Positions 46,449 to 55,950 of a stretch of DNA of 61,448 bases are shown piece after piece. Origin of the DNA: Bacillus sp. AFS088145 (GTDB taxonomy: Bacteria > Bacillota > Bacilli > Bacillales > Bacillaceae_G); contig NZ_NUUX01000044.1 of NCBI RefSeq assembly GCF_002564465.1, forward strand, positions 1 through 61,448, written 5' to 3'. The notes under the pieces were generated by a model. It had not been told where the DNA came from. It saw only the letters and a list, made by a program, of their open reading frames with translations, and made no database searches. A program made the translations under genes and the position numbers. How positions within the stretch are numbered: the stretch's first letter is position 1; every line of letters starts with the position of its first letter.

Positions 46449-47018
46449 ATGAAAATTTATACAAAAACTGGGGATAAAGGTCAGACTAGCTTAGTAGGCA
46501 AACGAGTTGATAAAGATGATTTAAGGGTAGAGTCTTACGGGACAATTGACGAAGTAAATACAATCGTTGGGTACGCAATGACATATTTAGATCATGAAGA
46601 TACGAGAGATATTTACAATTCACTTCAAAAGATCCAACATGAACTATTTGATTGCGGTGGAGATTTGGCAGTAGTAAAGGATAGTATTCCTTTTAAAACG
46701 ACAGAGAAAATGGTTGAAGAGCTTGAAACATTAATTGATGAATATATGGAAGCAACTCCTCCATTACAGCGTTTTATTTTACCAGGTGGGTCAAAACCTG
46801 CTGCAATCATTCATCAAGCAAGAGCGGTAACGAGACGTGCCGAAAGAACGGTCGTAACATTAATGAAGCAAGAAAATATTCATCTTCCAGTATTTTTATA
46901 TTTGAATCGATTATCTGATTATTTCTTTGCACTTGCAAGGCTAATTAATACACGTTTAAATATTAAGGATGTTGAATACGAACGAGGAGCAATCGTATTT
47001 AGAACTGATAAAAAATAA
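46449..47018 (+). CDS. yvqK: Cob(I)yrinic acid a,c-diamide adenosyltransferase (PduO/YvqK type)
   Basis: 189-aa PduO-type ATR with the N-terminal ATP motif YTKTGDKGQTSL and RRAERTVV near residue 130. Converts imported corrinoid to adenosylcobalamin. AAAAAAGGAGAGG precedes the ATG. Last gene of the riboswitch-controlled operon; its product is the probable riboswitch ligand and, speculatively, the cofactor of the MerR protein at 56671. Confidence 0.94.
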   Translation: MKIYTKTGDKGQTSLVGKRVDKDDLRVESYGTIDEVNTIVGYAMTYLDHEDTRDIYNSLQKIQHELFDCGGDLAVVKDSIPFKTTEKMVEELETLIDEYMEATPPLQRFILPGGSKPAAIIHQARAVTRRAERTVVTLMKQENIHLPVFLYLNRLSDYFFALARLINTRLNIKDVEYERGAIVFRTDKK

Positions 47019-47024
47019 ATAAGG

Positions 47025-47074
47025 AAATAGCGATTGAATAGTTAAATTTTTCTAATCAATCGCTATTTTTTTTG
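47025..47074 (+). terminator. Terminator of the B12 operon
   Basis: AAATAGCGATTGA/TCAATCGCTATTT with a T-run. Between here and 47312 I see only AT-rich sequence and an imperfect inverted repeat at 47237-47277 (TTTAG..TCAGTC/GACTGACTAAA). Confidence 0.9.
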
Positions 47075-47311
47075 TATAAATATGTTTTTTCTATCATAGA
47101 ATGTTTGAGTGTATGTTTTAGTAAAAAGTACTTCTTGGTGTTTACATTTTCGATTTGCTCAATACTTCTTAAGTAATATACATAAAAAAGAGTTAAAGAT
47201 TTGAAATGATTATGCGCTTAGTCCAATTTTTTTCTGTTTTAGTAGTGTCAGTCCACGAGTCATTTGACTGACTAAACACTTTCCACATTTATCAGAGGTA
47301 GGAGGCAAATA

Positions 47312-47458
47312 ATGTTAGATTTTCTTAGAAGATGTTTGTTGATTGTTGTGTTCGTTTTAACGATTGGCCTTTTATTTATCGGAGGAAATCGAGAGAAATT
47401 AAAGGATATAATATTAGATAAAAATTTTCATGAATTAAAAATTGTTTCAAATCCTTAG
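47312..47458 (+). CDS. 48-aa single-helix membrane micro-protein
   Basis: A 48-aa ORF with a strong ribosome site (AGGTAGGAGGCAAATA before ATG 47312). It has a basic start (MLDFLRRC), one transmembrane helix (about residues 9-26) and a charged tail (GGNREKLKDIILDKNFHE). No family recognised. The ribosome site and typical N-in topology make it a credible gene. Confidence 0.6.
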   Translation: MLDFLRRCLLIVVFVLTIGLLFIGGNREKLKDIILDKNFHELKIVSNP

Positions 47459-47513
47459 CCGCTATTTTGGACTTAAAAGTTTAATAATTAGTATTGAAAG
47501 CACCGATGGGTTT

Positions 47514-47579
47514 TAGAACTTCATTATAAATGTAATTTACTAATAAATTTGGTAAAGTACATTTATATGTGAAGTTCTA
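47514..47579 (+). promoter_or_regulatory. 66-bp palindrome before the phosphotransferase gene (possible attenuator)
   Basis: TAGAACTTCA (47514) pairs with TGAAGTTCTA (47579), and the inner ATAAATGTA/TACATTTAT and TTTAC/GTAAA also pair, leaving a short AT loop. It lies 24 bp before the start codon and is followed by a T-rich run, so it could be a leader attenuator or a terminator of the micro-gene. Confidence 0.6.
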
Positions 47580-47602
47580 TTTTTGATTTTAAGGAGAAAA
47601 AA

Positions 47603-48511
47603 ATGACTAATATATGGGATCCAGCAATTGTAATGGGAGATGAATTAGCGAAAGAAATTGTAAATATTCAATTCCCAGAAATAAAAATAAACGCTATAAA
47701 AAAAATTGGCGAAGGATTTGATAATACTGTTTTTTGTTTAAATGATGAAATTTTATTAAGATTTCCGCGAAGAGAAATAGCGGTAGCAATTTTAAATGTT
47801 GAAAGACAATTACTCCCAATTATATTTAATCATTTTGAATTGAAAACAACGGTACCGATACTCGATGGAAAACCATCTGAATTATTTCCTTGGCCATTTT
47901 TAGGATATAATTTTATTGCAGGAAAGCCTCCAATTAATTTAAACAGAACAGAAAGAATTTTTATGATTGAACCAATCGCGAAATTCTTGAAAAATTTGCA
48001 TTCAATTAATTTCGATGAGTTAACGGATATTGATTTACCGTATGATGAGTTGAAGAGATTAGATATAAACTTTCGGAAACCTCAGGCTAAAAAATATATA
48101 CAACAGGCAATACAGAAGAAACTAATTCAAGATGAACAGAAAATTAATCATTATATTGAAAGCCTAGTTGAAATTAAAAGTGAGACACCATTAGTTCTTG
48201 TTCATGGTGATTTACATTTTAAGAATATGATTGTTAATGAACAAAACCAACTTAAAGGAATTATTGATTGGGGTGATGCTCATATTGGTCATCGTGAATT
48301 AGATTTATCAATTATTTATAGTCTAATTCCGAGCGATATGAGAGGGAAGTTTTTTGAGATTTATGGTAATGTATCGGAAGCATCAAAAAAACTAGCACAG
48401 TTTAGAGCTGTCTTTACAACAGTTGTGCTGTTGTTATATGCGAACGATCAAAATGATGATTCGTTGGTAAATTTTTGTCAAGAAAACCTAATTAATGCTT
48501 TAAATGATTAG
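47603..48511 (+). CDS. Aminoglycoside-phosphotransferase-family kinase
   Basis: 302-aa APH/choline-kinase-fold enzyme: N-lobe ATP region (KKIGEGFDNTVF near residue 34, LRFPRR), catalytic HGDLHFKN (Asp near residue 200) and metal-binding IIDWGDAHIGH (Asp near residue 222). Such proteins phosphorylate aminoglycosides, macrolides or small metabolites; the substrate cannot be told. The closest general resemblance is to APH(2'')-like chromosomal kinases. AAGGAGAAAAAA precedes the ATG. No mobile-element context. Confidence 0.8.
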   Translation: MTNIWDPAIVMGDELAKEIVNIQFPEIKINAIKKIGEGFDNTVFCLNDEILLRFPRREIAVAILNVERQLLPIIFNHFELKTTVPILDGKPSELFPWPFLGYNFIAGKPPINLNRTERIFMIEPIAKFLKNLHSINFDELTDIDLPYDELKRLDINFRKPQAKKYIQQAIQKKLIQDEQKINHYIESLVEIKSETPLVLVHGDLHFKNMIVNEQNQLKGIIDWGDAHIGHRELDLSIIYSLIPSDMRGKFFEIYGNVSEASKKLAQFRAVFTTVVLLLYANDQNDDSLVNFCQENLINALND

Positions 48512-48579
48512 TAGGAGATTTTTATTTACAAACTGTATTTATTTTAGTAACATTAAACTGTAATTTAATAAACGATCTA

Positions 48580-48812
48580 TCTTCGGGGCGGGGCGAAATT
48601 CCCCACCGGCGGTAATTAAGCATTGCTTATAAGCCCGCGAGCCTGATTTTTTGGGCAGGATCTAGTGTGATTCTAGAGCCGACAGTATAGTCTGGATGGG
48701 AGAAGATGGAGGTTCGCAAGTTCAAAAATTTCTTCTTTTTGAACGCTTATTTGGCGTACTGAAAATTCTCCCCTATTTTGAAAATTAAAATAGGGGATTT
48801 TATTTTATTTGC
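48580..48812 (+). promoter_or_regulatory. FMN riboswitch (RFN element) with terminator
   Basis: Conserved blocks in order: TCTTCGGGGCGGGGCGAAATTCCCCACCGGCGGTA, GCCCGCGAGCC, GGCAGGATCTAGTGTGATTCTAGAGCCGACAGTATAGTCTGGATGGGAGAAGA (quoted here only as landmarks at 48580-48712). The terminator CCCCTATTTT/AAAATAGGGG plus TTTTATTTT lies at 48768-48812. FMN should repress the riboflavin importer downstream. 48512-48579 and 48813-48932 hold only promoter and leader. Confidence 0.96.
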
Positions 48813-48932
48813 ATAATTTTATACTATTTTTCTTTTTTATTTCGGTCTTATGATAATATGTGCAAATAATAACGTAACGTAAGCGAACCTTTCATTTTTC
48901 TTGATATGATCGGGAAAAAGGAGAGAGGTAAT

Positions 48933-49502
48933 ATGCAACAACGCAACAAAGTAAATAAAATGGTGATAGTGGCAATGCTTAGCAGTATTTCTTATGTACT
49001 CATGATGCTGTACTTTCCACTTCCTGCATTTCCAGTATGGCTTACAATTGATTTTAGTGACGTACCAGCATTAATCGGAGCAATTGTTTTTGGTCCTGTA
49101 GCAGGAATAGGAATAGAGTTAATAAAAAACATCCTACATTATGTTATTAATGGTAGTATGACTGGTGTACCAATTGGAGAATTTGCTAATTTTAGTGCGG
49201 GTGTATTATACATTTTACCTGCGTCGTATTTCTTTAGAAAATACCGTTCAGTAAAAGGGTTAACTCTTGGATTAATCGTCGGTACAGTAGTGATGACTGG
49301 AATATTAAGTCTTTTAAATTATTTTGTGTTATTACCTGCATATGCACATTTCATGAATTTTAAGCTACCAAATGAAGTAATTGTTGCATCAATTATGCCA
49401 TTTAATGCAATTAAAGGTTTATTAATCATGATCTTATTCTTAGTGATCTACCCTAAATTAAAGGTTTGGTTAACTCAAAGAATAAATGTCCATAACATAT
49501 AA
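48933..49502 (+). CDS. ribU: Riboflavin transporter RibU (ECF S component)
   Basis: 189-aa substrate-binding membrane subunit of an energy-coupling-factor transporter; works with the shared EcfAA'T module. Six hydrophobic segments and the family stretch FPVWLTIDFSDVPALIGA near residue 28. ATG 48933 is preceded by GGAGAGAGG; an upstream in-frame ATG at 48906 lacks one. The FMN riboswitch in the leader confirms the role. Confidence 0.95.
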   Translation: MQQRNKVNKMVIVAMLSSISYVLMMLYFPLPAFPVWLTIDFSDVPALIGAIVFGPVAGIGIELIKNILHYVINGSMTGVPIGEFANFSAGVLYILPASYFFRKYRSVKGLTLGLIVGTVVMTGILSLLNYFVLLPAYAHFMNFKLPNEVIVASIMPFNAIKGLLIMILFLVIYPKLKVWLTQRINVHNI

Positions 49503-49509
49503 ATAAATG

Positions 49510-49546
49510 AAAGTGTCTACTAAATTTTGGTAGACACTTTTTTGTT
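49510..49546 (+). terminator. Terminator of ribU
   Basis: AAGTGTCTAC/GTAGACACTT followed by TTTTG. Confidence 0.92.
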
Positions 49547-49644
49547 TTATGTACCTCTATTCGAACGAAAAGCAGTAAAAGAAGATATCGGTTCGAATCT
49601 TGTATACCATATTTATTTTGTTTAGGAGAAAAAAACTATATCGT

Positions 49645-49681
49645 AAAAAAGAGAACCATCTATCGAATGATAGATGGTTTA
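49645..49681 (-). terminator. Terminator of the UPF0302 gene
   Basis: On the minus strand, AACCATCTATC/GATAGATGGTT followed by CTCTTTTTT. Confidence 0.88.
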
Positions 49682-49685
49682 TTTG

Positions 49686-50219
49686 TTAATTTTTTAGCTG
49701 AGAAGTTAGCAAAAGAAACAGTTGTTCATTGCGTTCATCAAGTGCTTTGTCGATTTGGCTAAGCAGAAGTTTATGTGATGTTTGTGCTACAAGCGATGAA
49801 AGAAACGCATCGATTTCTGCTTGCACTTCTTCGCTTGGTTCATTGGAAGTTATCGAAAACGGATTAGTATCTAAGATCAAAGCGTACTCGATCGGCATCA
49901 CATCAAATATCAACTCAAGATAAAACGGTGTTTCCTTTCCATGTAATCGAAGTTTATGGTAAATCGATTCCGACGACAGATCAAACCTCTTACTATTTTC
50001 GTAATACGAAACCTGAGGGGGTGAGTAGTCATCCTTTCGAAAATTTATTACAATGCCATTTGGTGTACTCTTTGCATCATCTACAAACGAGATGTTTGTT
50101 AGTACATCATCAACAGCGAGGAGAAATTGTAAAATCAATTCGATGTCTTTTTTTACCTGTTTTTTTTCTAAGAATTTGTTTAAAAACGTCTTTTTCTCGG
50201 TAACTGTCATCTGTTCCAT
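49686..50219 (-). CDS. UPF0302-family protein (YpiB/ReoY-like)
   Basis: 177 aa. The N-terminal VTEKKTFLNKFL and the C-terminal IDKALDERNEQLFLLL pattern resemble YpiB of B. subtilis and ReoY of Listeria, an adaptor in ClpCP-dependent turnover of MurA. The locus differs from ypiB of B. subtilis (which lies near qcrA), so this may be a second paralogue. ATG 50219 is placed 9 bp after AGAGAGG; ATG 50228 touches that site. Confidence 0.68.
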   Translation of the reverse strand: MEQMTVTEKKTFLNKFLEKKQVKKDIELILQFLLAVDDVLTNISFVDDAKSTPNGIVINFRKDDYSPPQVSYYENSKRFDLSSESIYHKLRLHGKETPFYLELIFDVMPIEYALILDTNPFSITSNEPSEEVQAEIDAFLSSLVAQTSHKLLLSQIDKALDERNEQLFLLLTSQLKN

Positions 50220-50442
50220 GCTGTTCATCCTCTCTTGATGTTTTATTTATTATAGCAAGTTATTAGATAATTCTGAATATGTAAATTAAGGAAATAATTA
50301 GCTTCATCATAATACCTTGGCACACTGTCCTATGTATATTTTGATCTAATTCAAAAATATTGAGGATCAAAGCAGAATACAAAATAGGATGTTTCTATGA
50401 CATATTTTTCTTTCTTAATGAAGTAATCAAGGCGCCTATTAA

Positions 50443-50481
50443 AGAACACGAGCGTTAAGGATAGCTCGTGTTTTTTTATTT
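50443..50481 (+). terminator. Orphan plus-strand terminator
   Basis: AACACGAGC/GCTCGTGTT followed by TTTTTATTT. No plus-strand gene ends here; the 50220-50442 stretch holds only an 8-codon ORF (50398-50424), so this may close a small RNA. The remaining bases before fer are its own terminator. Confidence 0.75.
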
Positions 50482-50485
50482 GAAA

Positions 50486-50519
50486 AAATAAAAAAAGCGA
50501 CGAAATATCTTCGCCGCAG
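50486..50519 (-). terminator. Terminator of fer
   Basis: On the minus strand, GCGGCGAA/TTCGTCGC followed by a T-run. Confidence 0.88.
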
Positions 50520-50525
50520 TTTTTA

Positions 50526-50807
<282 letters not shown>

Positions 50808-50841
50808 TTACAGATACTATTTTTGTAATGTACCTGTAAAC

Positions 50842-50870
50842 ATTTTAAAACGGTTTCCAAAACTTTTCAA
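50842..50870 (-). promoter_or_regulatory. Sigma-A promoter of fer
   Basis: On the minus strand, TTGAAA (50870-50865), 17 bp, TAAAAT (50847-50842). The rest of the 50775-51091 divergent region shows no further motif beyond AT-rich sequence before ypbB. Confidence 0.7.
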
Positions 50871-51091
50871 TATAATTGTACAAGGTTTTGAAAAAAACGA
50901 GAAATGATGAAATCCCAAATAAAATAAATAATGATTTTTATATGTTTAAAATGGTTTGGTTATTGATACATATGATAAGCTAGAAGAAATAAAAACTATT
51001 TAGAAAAAATGCACAAATATTTTTGTACTACTAATTATTATTCGGAAAAATATTTAAATATATTAATGGAATAATTTTATTTGAGAGGTTT

Positions 51092-52168
51092 ATGATGTTT
51101 AAGCTATCTACATTGGAAGAAATCATCCTTTTTTTACTTAATCGATATAATGGTGAACGAACGATCCAAGGTATAATGTATTTATTAAAAGGTAAACAAA
51201 GTGCTCAAATTATTCAAGATTCTCATTTTTATCAAGTCACATCATTTTTCGGACTTTTTCATTTCCTTACTCATCAGAATATGCAAGAAATTATAAATGG
51301 GTTAGAGGTTAAGGGGTATATAGGTCAGTCTGAAAATAAGAACATCTATTTGTTAAATAAAAATGGTCAAGTTTATCTAGCAAAACAAAAATTACAGTTT
51401 ATGGAATTTACATATATAAACGGACTAAGGTTTTCTAGTATTCAAAAGATATTTTGGAAAAGATTTTCTTTGTTTTTTCAAACGGTTTCCAATCTGAATA
51501 TGAATTTAAAATATTTTAGGGCAGTTATTCAAGACCAAGAAATACAAGAATGGGTAAAAAATGAGATTCTACATTATAATGGGAATAAAAACGAACTAGT
51601 TAATCAATTTTACAAAGAATTGCATACTATTTTAGAAAATATAAGTGACGAAGACGCATTACTATTTGTGAAACGATTGTCTGGAGCAAATGCTTATGGC
51701 ATGACTTTTGAACAAATTGCATTAGAACACAAAGTGAGTGTTGAAAAAATTTATCTCAATTCGATTAATACTTTGCATCATATTATCACTATTTTAGTTG
51801 AACCTAACAATAATTATCCTTTATTAAGTAAATTTATTAATGGAGATAAAAGTACTAATATTACGAATACCTCTATTGAAACAAAGCGATTATTTTCTGA
51901 TGGTAAAACAATTCAAGAAATAGCGGTGATTCGTAATTTAAAGATTAGTACAATAGAGGATCATATAGTTGAGTGTGTATTAGGTGATAAATTATTTCCA
52001 ATTAATCAATTTATTACAACAAAGCAATTTACTTTAATAAAAAATAAAATTATTGAACTAAATACAAGGAAATTAAAAAATATTAAAGAAGCTTTATTAA
52101 ATGAGGTAACATATTTTCAAATTCGTATTACTCTAGCAAGAATGGGTGATTTACATGGACCTAAATAA
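51092..52168 (+). CDS. ypbB: YpbB-like helix-turn-helix protein
   Basis: 358-aa, mostly helical protein with a C-terminal helix-turn-helix-like region ([25 protein letters not shown] near residue 270), the type seen C-terminal to RecQ helicases. Overlaps recQ by 14 bp, the same arrangement as ypbB-recQ(ypbC) of B. subtilis. A role as RecQ partner is suggested only by context. Confidence 0.8.
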   Translation: MMFKLSTLEEIILFLLNRYNGERTIQGIMYLLKGKQSAQIIQDSHFYQVTSFFGLFHFLTHQNMQEIINGLEVKGYIGQSENKNIYLLNKNGQVYLAKQKLQFMEFTYINGLRFSSIQKIFWKRFSLFFQTVSNLNMNLKYFRAVIQDQEIQEWVKNEILHYNGNKNELVNQFYKELHTILENISDEDALLFVKRLSGANAYGMTFEQIALEHKVSVEKIYLNSINTLHHIITILVEPNNNYPLLSKFINGDKSTNITNTSIETKRLFSDGKTIQEIAVIRNLKISTIEDHIVECVLGDKLFPINQFITTKQFTLIKNKIIELNTRKLKNIKEALLNEVTYFQIRITLARMGDLHGPK

Positions 52169-53672
52169 AGTTCTATACGAAAAATTCGGTTATTCAAGTT
52201 TTCGAAATAACCAAAAAGAAATTATTAATGACTTGTTAAACTCGAATGATGTTTTAGCAATGCTCCCCACAGGTGGGGGGAAATCATTATTATATCAATT
52301 AACAGGACTACTATTGCCAGGCGTTGTAGTAATCGTTTCACCATTACTTTCCCTTATGGAGGATCAAGTAGAGCAGATTAAAGCATTTGGAGATAAACGA
52401 GTAATTGCACTAAATAGCTTTAGAAGTTTTGAGCAAAAAAAATATTTATTTAATAATATTAGCAGCTATAAGTTTATTTTTGTATCGCCTGAAATGTTAC
52501 AAAATCAATTTTTGATTCAAAAGCTTTCTGCGTCTAAGATCTCGTTATTTGTTGTTGATGAAGCACATTGTATATCACAGTGGGGGCATGATTTTAGACC
52601 AGAATATAAAACTTTAGGGGAAATCAAGCGGAAGTTAAATAATCCGACGGTTTTAGCTTTAACCGCTACAGCTAGCAAAAATGTACGGGAAGAAATAATC
52701 GAAACTTTACAGTTAAAACATGTTCAAAAATATATCAATTCAGTTAATAGAGAGAACATAGCTATTCAAGTCGAAAAAGTAGATTCGGAAACAGGAAAGC
52801 TCAGGTCATTAACCGACCATCTTTCTAAATTAACAGGTCCAGGCATCGTTTATTGTGGTACAAGAGCTGCTTGCGAGAAAGTTTCACATACCATAAGTGA
52901 AAAATTAAAATGCAAAGTCGCTTATTATCATGGTGGAATGGAACATGAACAAAGAATTTTAATTCAACAACAATTTATTCAAAATCAAATAGATATCATA
53001 GTTTGTACAAGTGCTTTTGGTATGGGGATAAATAAGCCAAATGTAAGGTTTGTAGTTCATTATCAGTATCCTTCAAATATCGAGAATTATCTTCAAGAAA
53101 TTGGACGAGCCGGCCGAGATGGTGAGCCAAGTATAGCAATACTAATAGTTTGTGAAGAAGATCATGAATTACCACTCAGGTTAATTGATGACGAAATCCT
53201 TTCTGTAAATCAAGTTGAGTCTTTTCTAGCCTATTTAAAAAGATTAGAAGAAAATCCGATCAAATTGACTGAAACGCTCGTGTCTAATTGGAAAGCAGTT
53301 TTTCAATTTAGTGAAATACAGTGGACAACGCTTCATTCTGAAATGGTTAAATTTAATGTAATCGTAGATGAAAACTTGCAGATAGAAAAAATAAATAATG
53401 ACTTATTAAAATCGATTAAAGTGTTAATTTCGGAGCGGAAAAAAGTAAAATATTTAAAACTTAAAGAGATGATCGATTTTCTATCTTCATCCACTTGTTA
53501 TCGAGAAAAATATCTTTTACTTTTTGATGAAATGTTAGGACAGAGACCAATAAATTGCTGTAACATTTGTGGTATATCGTTTGAAGAGTATTGTTCAAAT
53601 GATCACGAGAAATATGAAAATTCTAACGTACTTTCATGGGAACAAGAATTAAGAAATAAATTGGGGCTGTGA
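52155..53672 (+). CDS. recQ: RecQ-family ATP-dependent DNA helicase (RecS/YpbC-like)
   Basis: 505-aa 3'-5' helicase. Walker A LPTGGGKS near residue 40, DEAH box [19 protein letters not shown], motif V-VI region ending [10 protein letters not shown] and a C-terminal zinc-type cluster (CYREKY...NCCNICG). The HRDC domain is absent, as in B. subtilis RecS. ATG 52155 follows GGGTGATTTAC. Last of two overlapping genes before ypbD. Confidence 0.92.
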   Translation: MDLNKVLYEKFGYSSFRNNQKEIINDLLNSNDVLAMLPTGGGKSLLYQLTGLLLPGVVVIVSPLLSLMEDQVEQIKAFGDKRVIALNSFRSFEQKKYLFNNISSYKFIFVSPEMLQNQFLIQKLSASKISLFVVDEAHCISQWGHDFRPEYKTLGEIKRKLNNPTVLALTATASKNVREEIIETLQLKHVQKYINSVNRENIAIQVEKVDSETGKLRSLTDHLSKLTGPGIVYCGTRAACEKVSHTISEKLKCKVAYYHGGMEHEQRILIQQQFIQNQIDIIVCTSAFGMGINKPNVRFVVHYQYPSNIENYLQEIGRAGRDGEPSIAILIVCEEDHELPLRLIDDEILSVNQVESFLAYLKRLEENPIKLTETLVSNWKAVFQFSEIQWTTLHSEMVKFNVIVDENLQIEKINNDLLKSIKVLISERKKVKYLKLKEMIDFLSSSTCYREKYLLLFDEMLGQRPINCCNICGISFEEYCSNDHEKYENSNVLSWEQELRNKLGL

Positions 53673-53681
53673 GGAATCTAT

Positions 53682-54266
53682 ATGGAAAGCGAATTAAACC
53701 GTCAAGAAATTCCAGTTAACTATTTGAAGAAAAGCGTATATGGTACGCAGTTAATCATTTTAGTAATCGCTATTTTATGTATTGCTTTTTTTATTGGTAC
53801 AGAAAAATTTATAGATGATTTACATTTATTTAAAAGTTATAAAACATATTTATATGGATTCGGTGCTGGATTTTCACTCGTCCTATTTAATATTTTATTA
53901 AATTATACGATTCCGGAGCGTTTCTTGGATGATGGTGGATTTAATAAAAGATTCTTTACGTCACTTTCAGTTCCTGAAATGACAATACTTTGTATTTTAA
54001 TCGCATTATCAGAAGAATTATTTTTCAGAGGTTTTATTCAAGCTAAATTTGGACTAATTATTGCATCAGTTGTATTCGCTTTAGTTCATTTTCGATATGT
54101 GAAAAAACCGATTTTACTTACAATCGTATTAATTGAAAGTTTTTTCTTAGGTTACTTATATTTGAAAACAAATAATATAGTTATTGTATTTATCGCACAT
54201 TTTATCTTAGATTATGTTTTAGGGATGTATATGAAATTAAGTTTGGAAAGTGAAGACAAAGAATGA
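53682..54266 (+). CDS. ypbD: CPBP-family intramembrane protease (YpbD-like)
   Basis: 194-aa membrane protein with the CAAX-protease/bacteriocin-processing motifs SEELFFRG (EExxxR), FALVHF and IAHFILD, whose Glu and His residues form the metal/active site. About six helices. The target is unknown. Overlaps the next gene by 4 bp. Confidence 0.85.
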   Translation: MESELNRQEIPVNYLKKSVYGTQLIILVIAILCIAFFIGTEKFIDDLHLFKSYKTYLYGFGAGFSLVLFNILLNYTIPERFLDDGGFNKRFFTSLSVPEMTILCILIALSEELFFRGFIQAKFGLIIASVVFALVHFRYVKKPILLTIVLIESFFLGYLYLKTNNIVIVFIAHFILDYVLGMYMKLSLESEDKE

Positions 54267-54880
54267 AAAATGAGCTTCAGACTAATAGTATAGCTGACTT
54301 AAGTCGAAAGAAAAAAAGTAAGAAATTTAAAAATAAGAAAATAAATGATCAAAATAAAGCAGTTGATTTGTTAAATCTACCACCAAGAAGTGAAACAATG
54401 AAAATAAAAGAGGATCAACGAAGACCTTGGTGGAAAATAAAATATCCTTTAATCACTGCTTTGGTCATAATCTTTATCATGCTACCATTTGGAGTAGTGA
54501 AGTTTGTACATAGTAAATACGATAAAATTTTTACTGAAAAAGGAAGTTTAATCATACCTTCAAATAAATTTGAAAAAGTTGAATTAACTGCTACCAATCA
54601 CTTGAAAAAACAAAAAAAGAATGAAACTCAGAAAAAAGCTCCAATCAATAATGAGATAAAAAAGGTAGTAAAACCCCAAACAGATTCAAGTGAAACTGTC
54701 GGAGTGGAAGAGATTAATCACGAAGTTCAAAAAGGAGAAACATTATTTACTATTTCAATGAAATATTATGGTAATCGTGATGGCGAAGAAATTATTCAAG
54801 ATGCAAATCATTTAAATGGGATCGAAGTAACGCCCGGCCAGATATTAAAAATCCCATTAAATGTTGATGTGGATAAATAA
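54263..54880 (+). CDS. ypbE: LysM-domain membrane protein (YpbE-like)
   Basis: 205 aa: a basic cytoplasmic head (KKKSKKFKNKK), one transmembrane helix (about 57-79), a Lys-rich linker and a C-terminal LysM peptidoglycan-binding domain (HEVQKGETLFTISMKYYG ... PGQILKIP, about 153-202). Probably anchored with LysM outside. The order recQ-ypbD-ypbE matches B. subtilis. Confidence 0.85.
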   Translation: MKNELQTNSIADLSRKKKSKKFKNKKINDQNKAVDLLNLPPRSETMKIKEDQRRPWWKIKYPLITALVIIFIMLPFGVVKFVHSKYDKIFTEKGSLIIPSNKFEKVELTATNHLKKQKKNETQKKAPINNEIKKVVKPQTDSSETVGVEEINHEVQKGETLFTISMKYYGNRDGEEIIQDANHLNGIEVTPGQILKIPLNVDVDK

Positions 54881-54978
54881 TGTTAAGTAGGGAATTGAAA
54901 TTCGAAATCTAGACAAATTCGCTTTGATCGAATCCTTCCTATCTATGTTATAAATAGAGGGAAAAGGAGTGTTAAAGG

Positions 54979-55633
54979 ATGTTAGCAAAACATCGAATGC
55001 TTCAAAACCACCAAGTTATTACGATCCAATCTAATGAAACTGTAGAGTGTGCAATTAATCTTTTATTGGAAAAGCAAATTGATAGTGTTCCTGTATTATC
55101 GGGAAATAAATATGTTGGAATGATTTCACAAGCAGAGATTTTTAAAAGATGCTTTTTAGTGAATTACGAAAAGAAGAATACGTTAAGAATCTAAAAGTAG
55201 GTGAAATTGCAACACATCAAACAATCTGTGTTAAACGGATGAGCCATATGAAGATACAATGAATTCGTTAAAAAAATATCCATCAATTGCGGTAGTTGAT
55301 GATGAGAGAAATTTTGTTGGACTAGTTATAAGATATGATGTAATTGAGATTTTTCAAGAAGTACTAAGAAAGGACTGTCGAGGAATAAGAATTTCAATGA
55401 CAAGTATGGAGAAGGAAGGGCAATTAGCAAGATTACTTGATTATCTTCACCATTTTAGGGTTAATATAATTTCGCTTGTAACTTTTGATTCAAAAGATCA
55501 TTTATTAAGAAGAATTGTCTTAAAAATAGATGATAATAAAAATATCGATAAAATTTTACGTAAATTTGAAGAGCTTGGTCTAAGAATAGTATCTGTTACG
55601 AATGAAGTAGAAAATTCTATCGTTAAACACTAA
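54979..55633 (+). pseudogene. CBS-pair plus ACT protein (AcuB-like) broken by two 1-bp frameshifts
   Basis: Three consecutive frames encode one continuous AcuB-type protein of about 217 aa. The first frame (54979-55148) holds CBS domain 1 up to GMISQAEIFK. The second (about 55149-55240) gives MLFSELRKEEYVKNLKVGE and then IATHQTICVK. The third (to 55633) holds CBS domain 2 and the ACT domain (SIAVVDDERNFVGLV; VNIISLVTFDSKDHLLRR). Both joins fall in A/T runs (TTTTTAAAAG near 55140; TTAAACGG near 55235), and each needs one extra A. Protein conservation is good on both sides, so the damage is recent or a sequencing error. AAAAGGAGTGTTAAAGG precedes the ATG. Confidence 0.8.
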
Positions 55634-55746
55634 TATTGTTAATCCGTTTTTGCTATTTCTTATTACTAAATATTGATAAATGATATTATTTTGTGTATAC
55701 GAAAATAGACTTTTTGGAACGATTAAAACCTAATTTCACCCAAATT

Positions 55747-55793
55747 AAAAAACTTATGCCCATTTTGTATCAATGGATATAAGTTTTTTTGTT
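55747..55793 (+). terminator. Terminator after the CBS-ACT gene
   Basis: AAAAAACTTAT-CCCAT pairs with ATGG-ATAAGTTTTTT. The rest of 55634-55935 is AT-rich with no other feature. Confidence 0.82.
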
Positions 55794-55950
55794 GTTTAAA
55801 ATTTTTCAATTTCTACTAGTTTTTGTATAATGAAAAAAAGAAATAGATAAATTGGTTTTTTAGAATGAAGTAAAATCAGAGAATTAAGCTGACATTTACT
55901 TTGTTAATGGGTTAAGTTACAAGGGGGAAATTAAAATAAAATTATTATTA

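Noticed and set aside
47603-48511. Mobile antibiotic-resistance cassette
   Set aside because: No insertion sequence, integrase or composition change flanks the phosphotransferase, and the codon use resembles that of its neighbours.
54979-55633. Two separate short CBS genes
   Set aside because: The pieces join seamlessly into one AcuB-like protein when two single bases are restored, and the second piece has no ribosome site.
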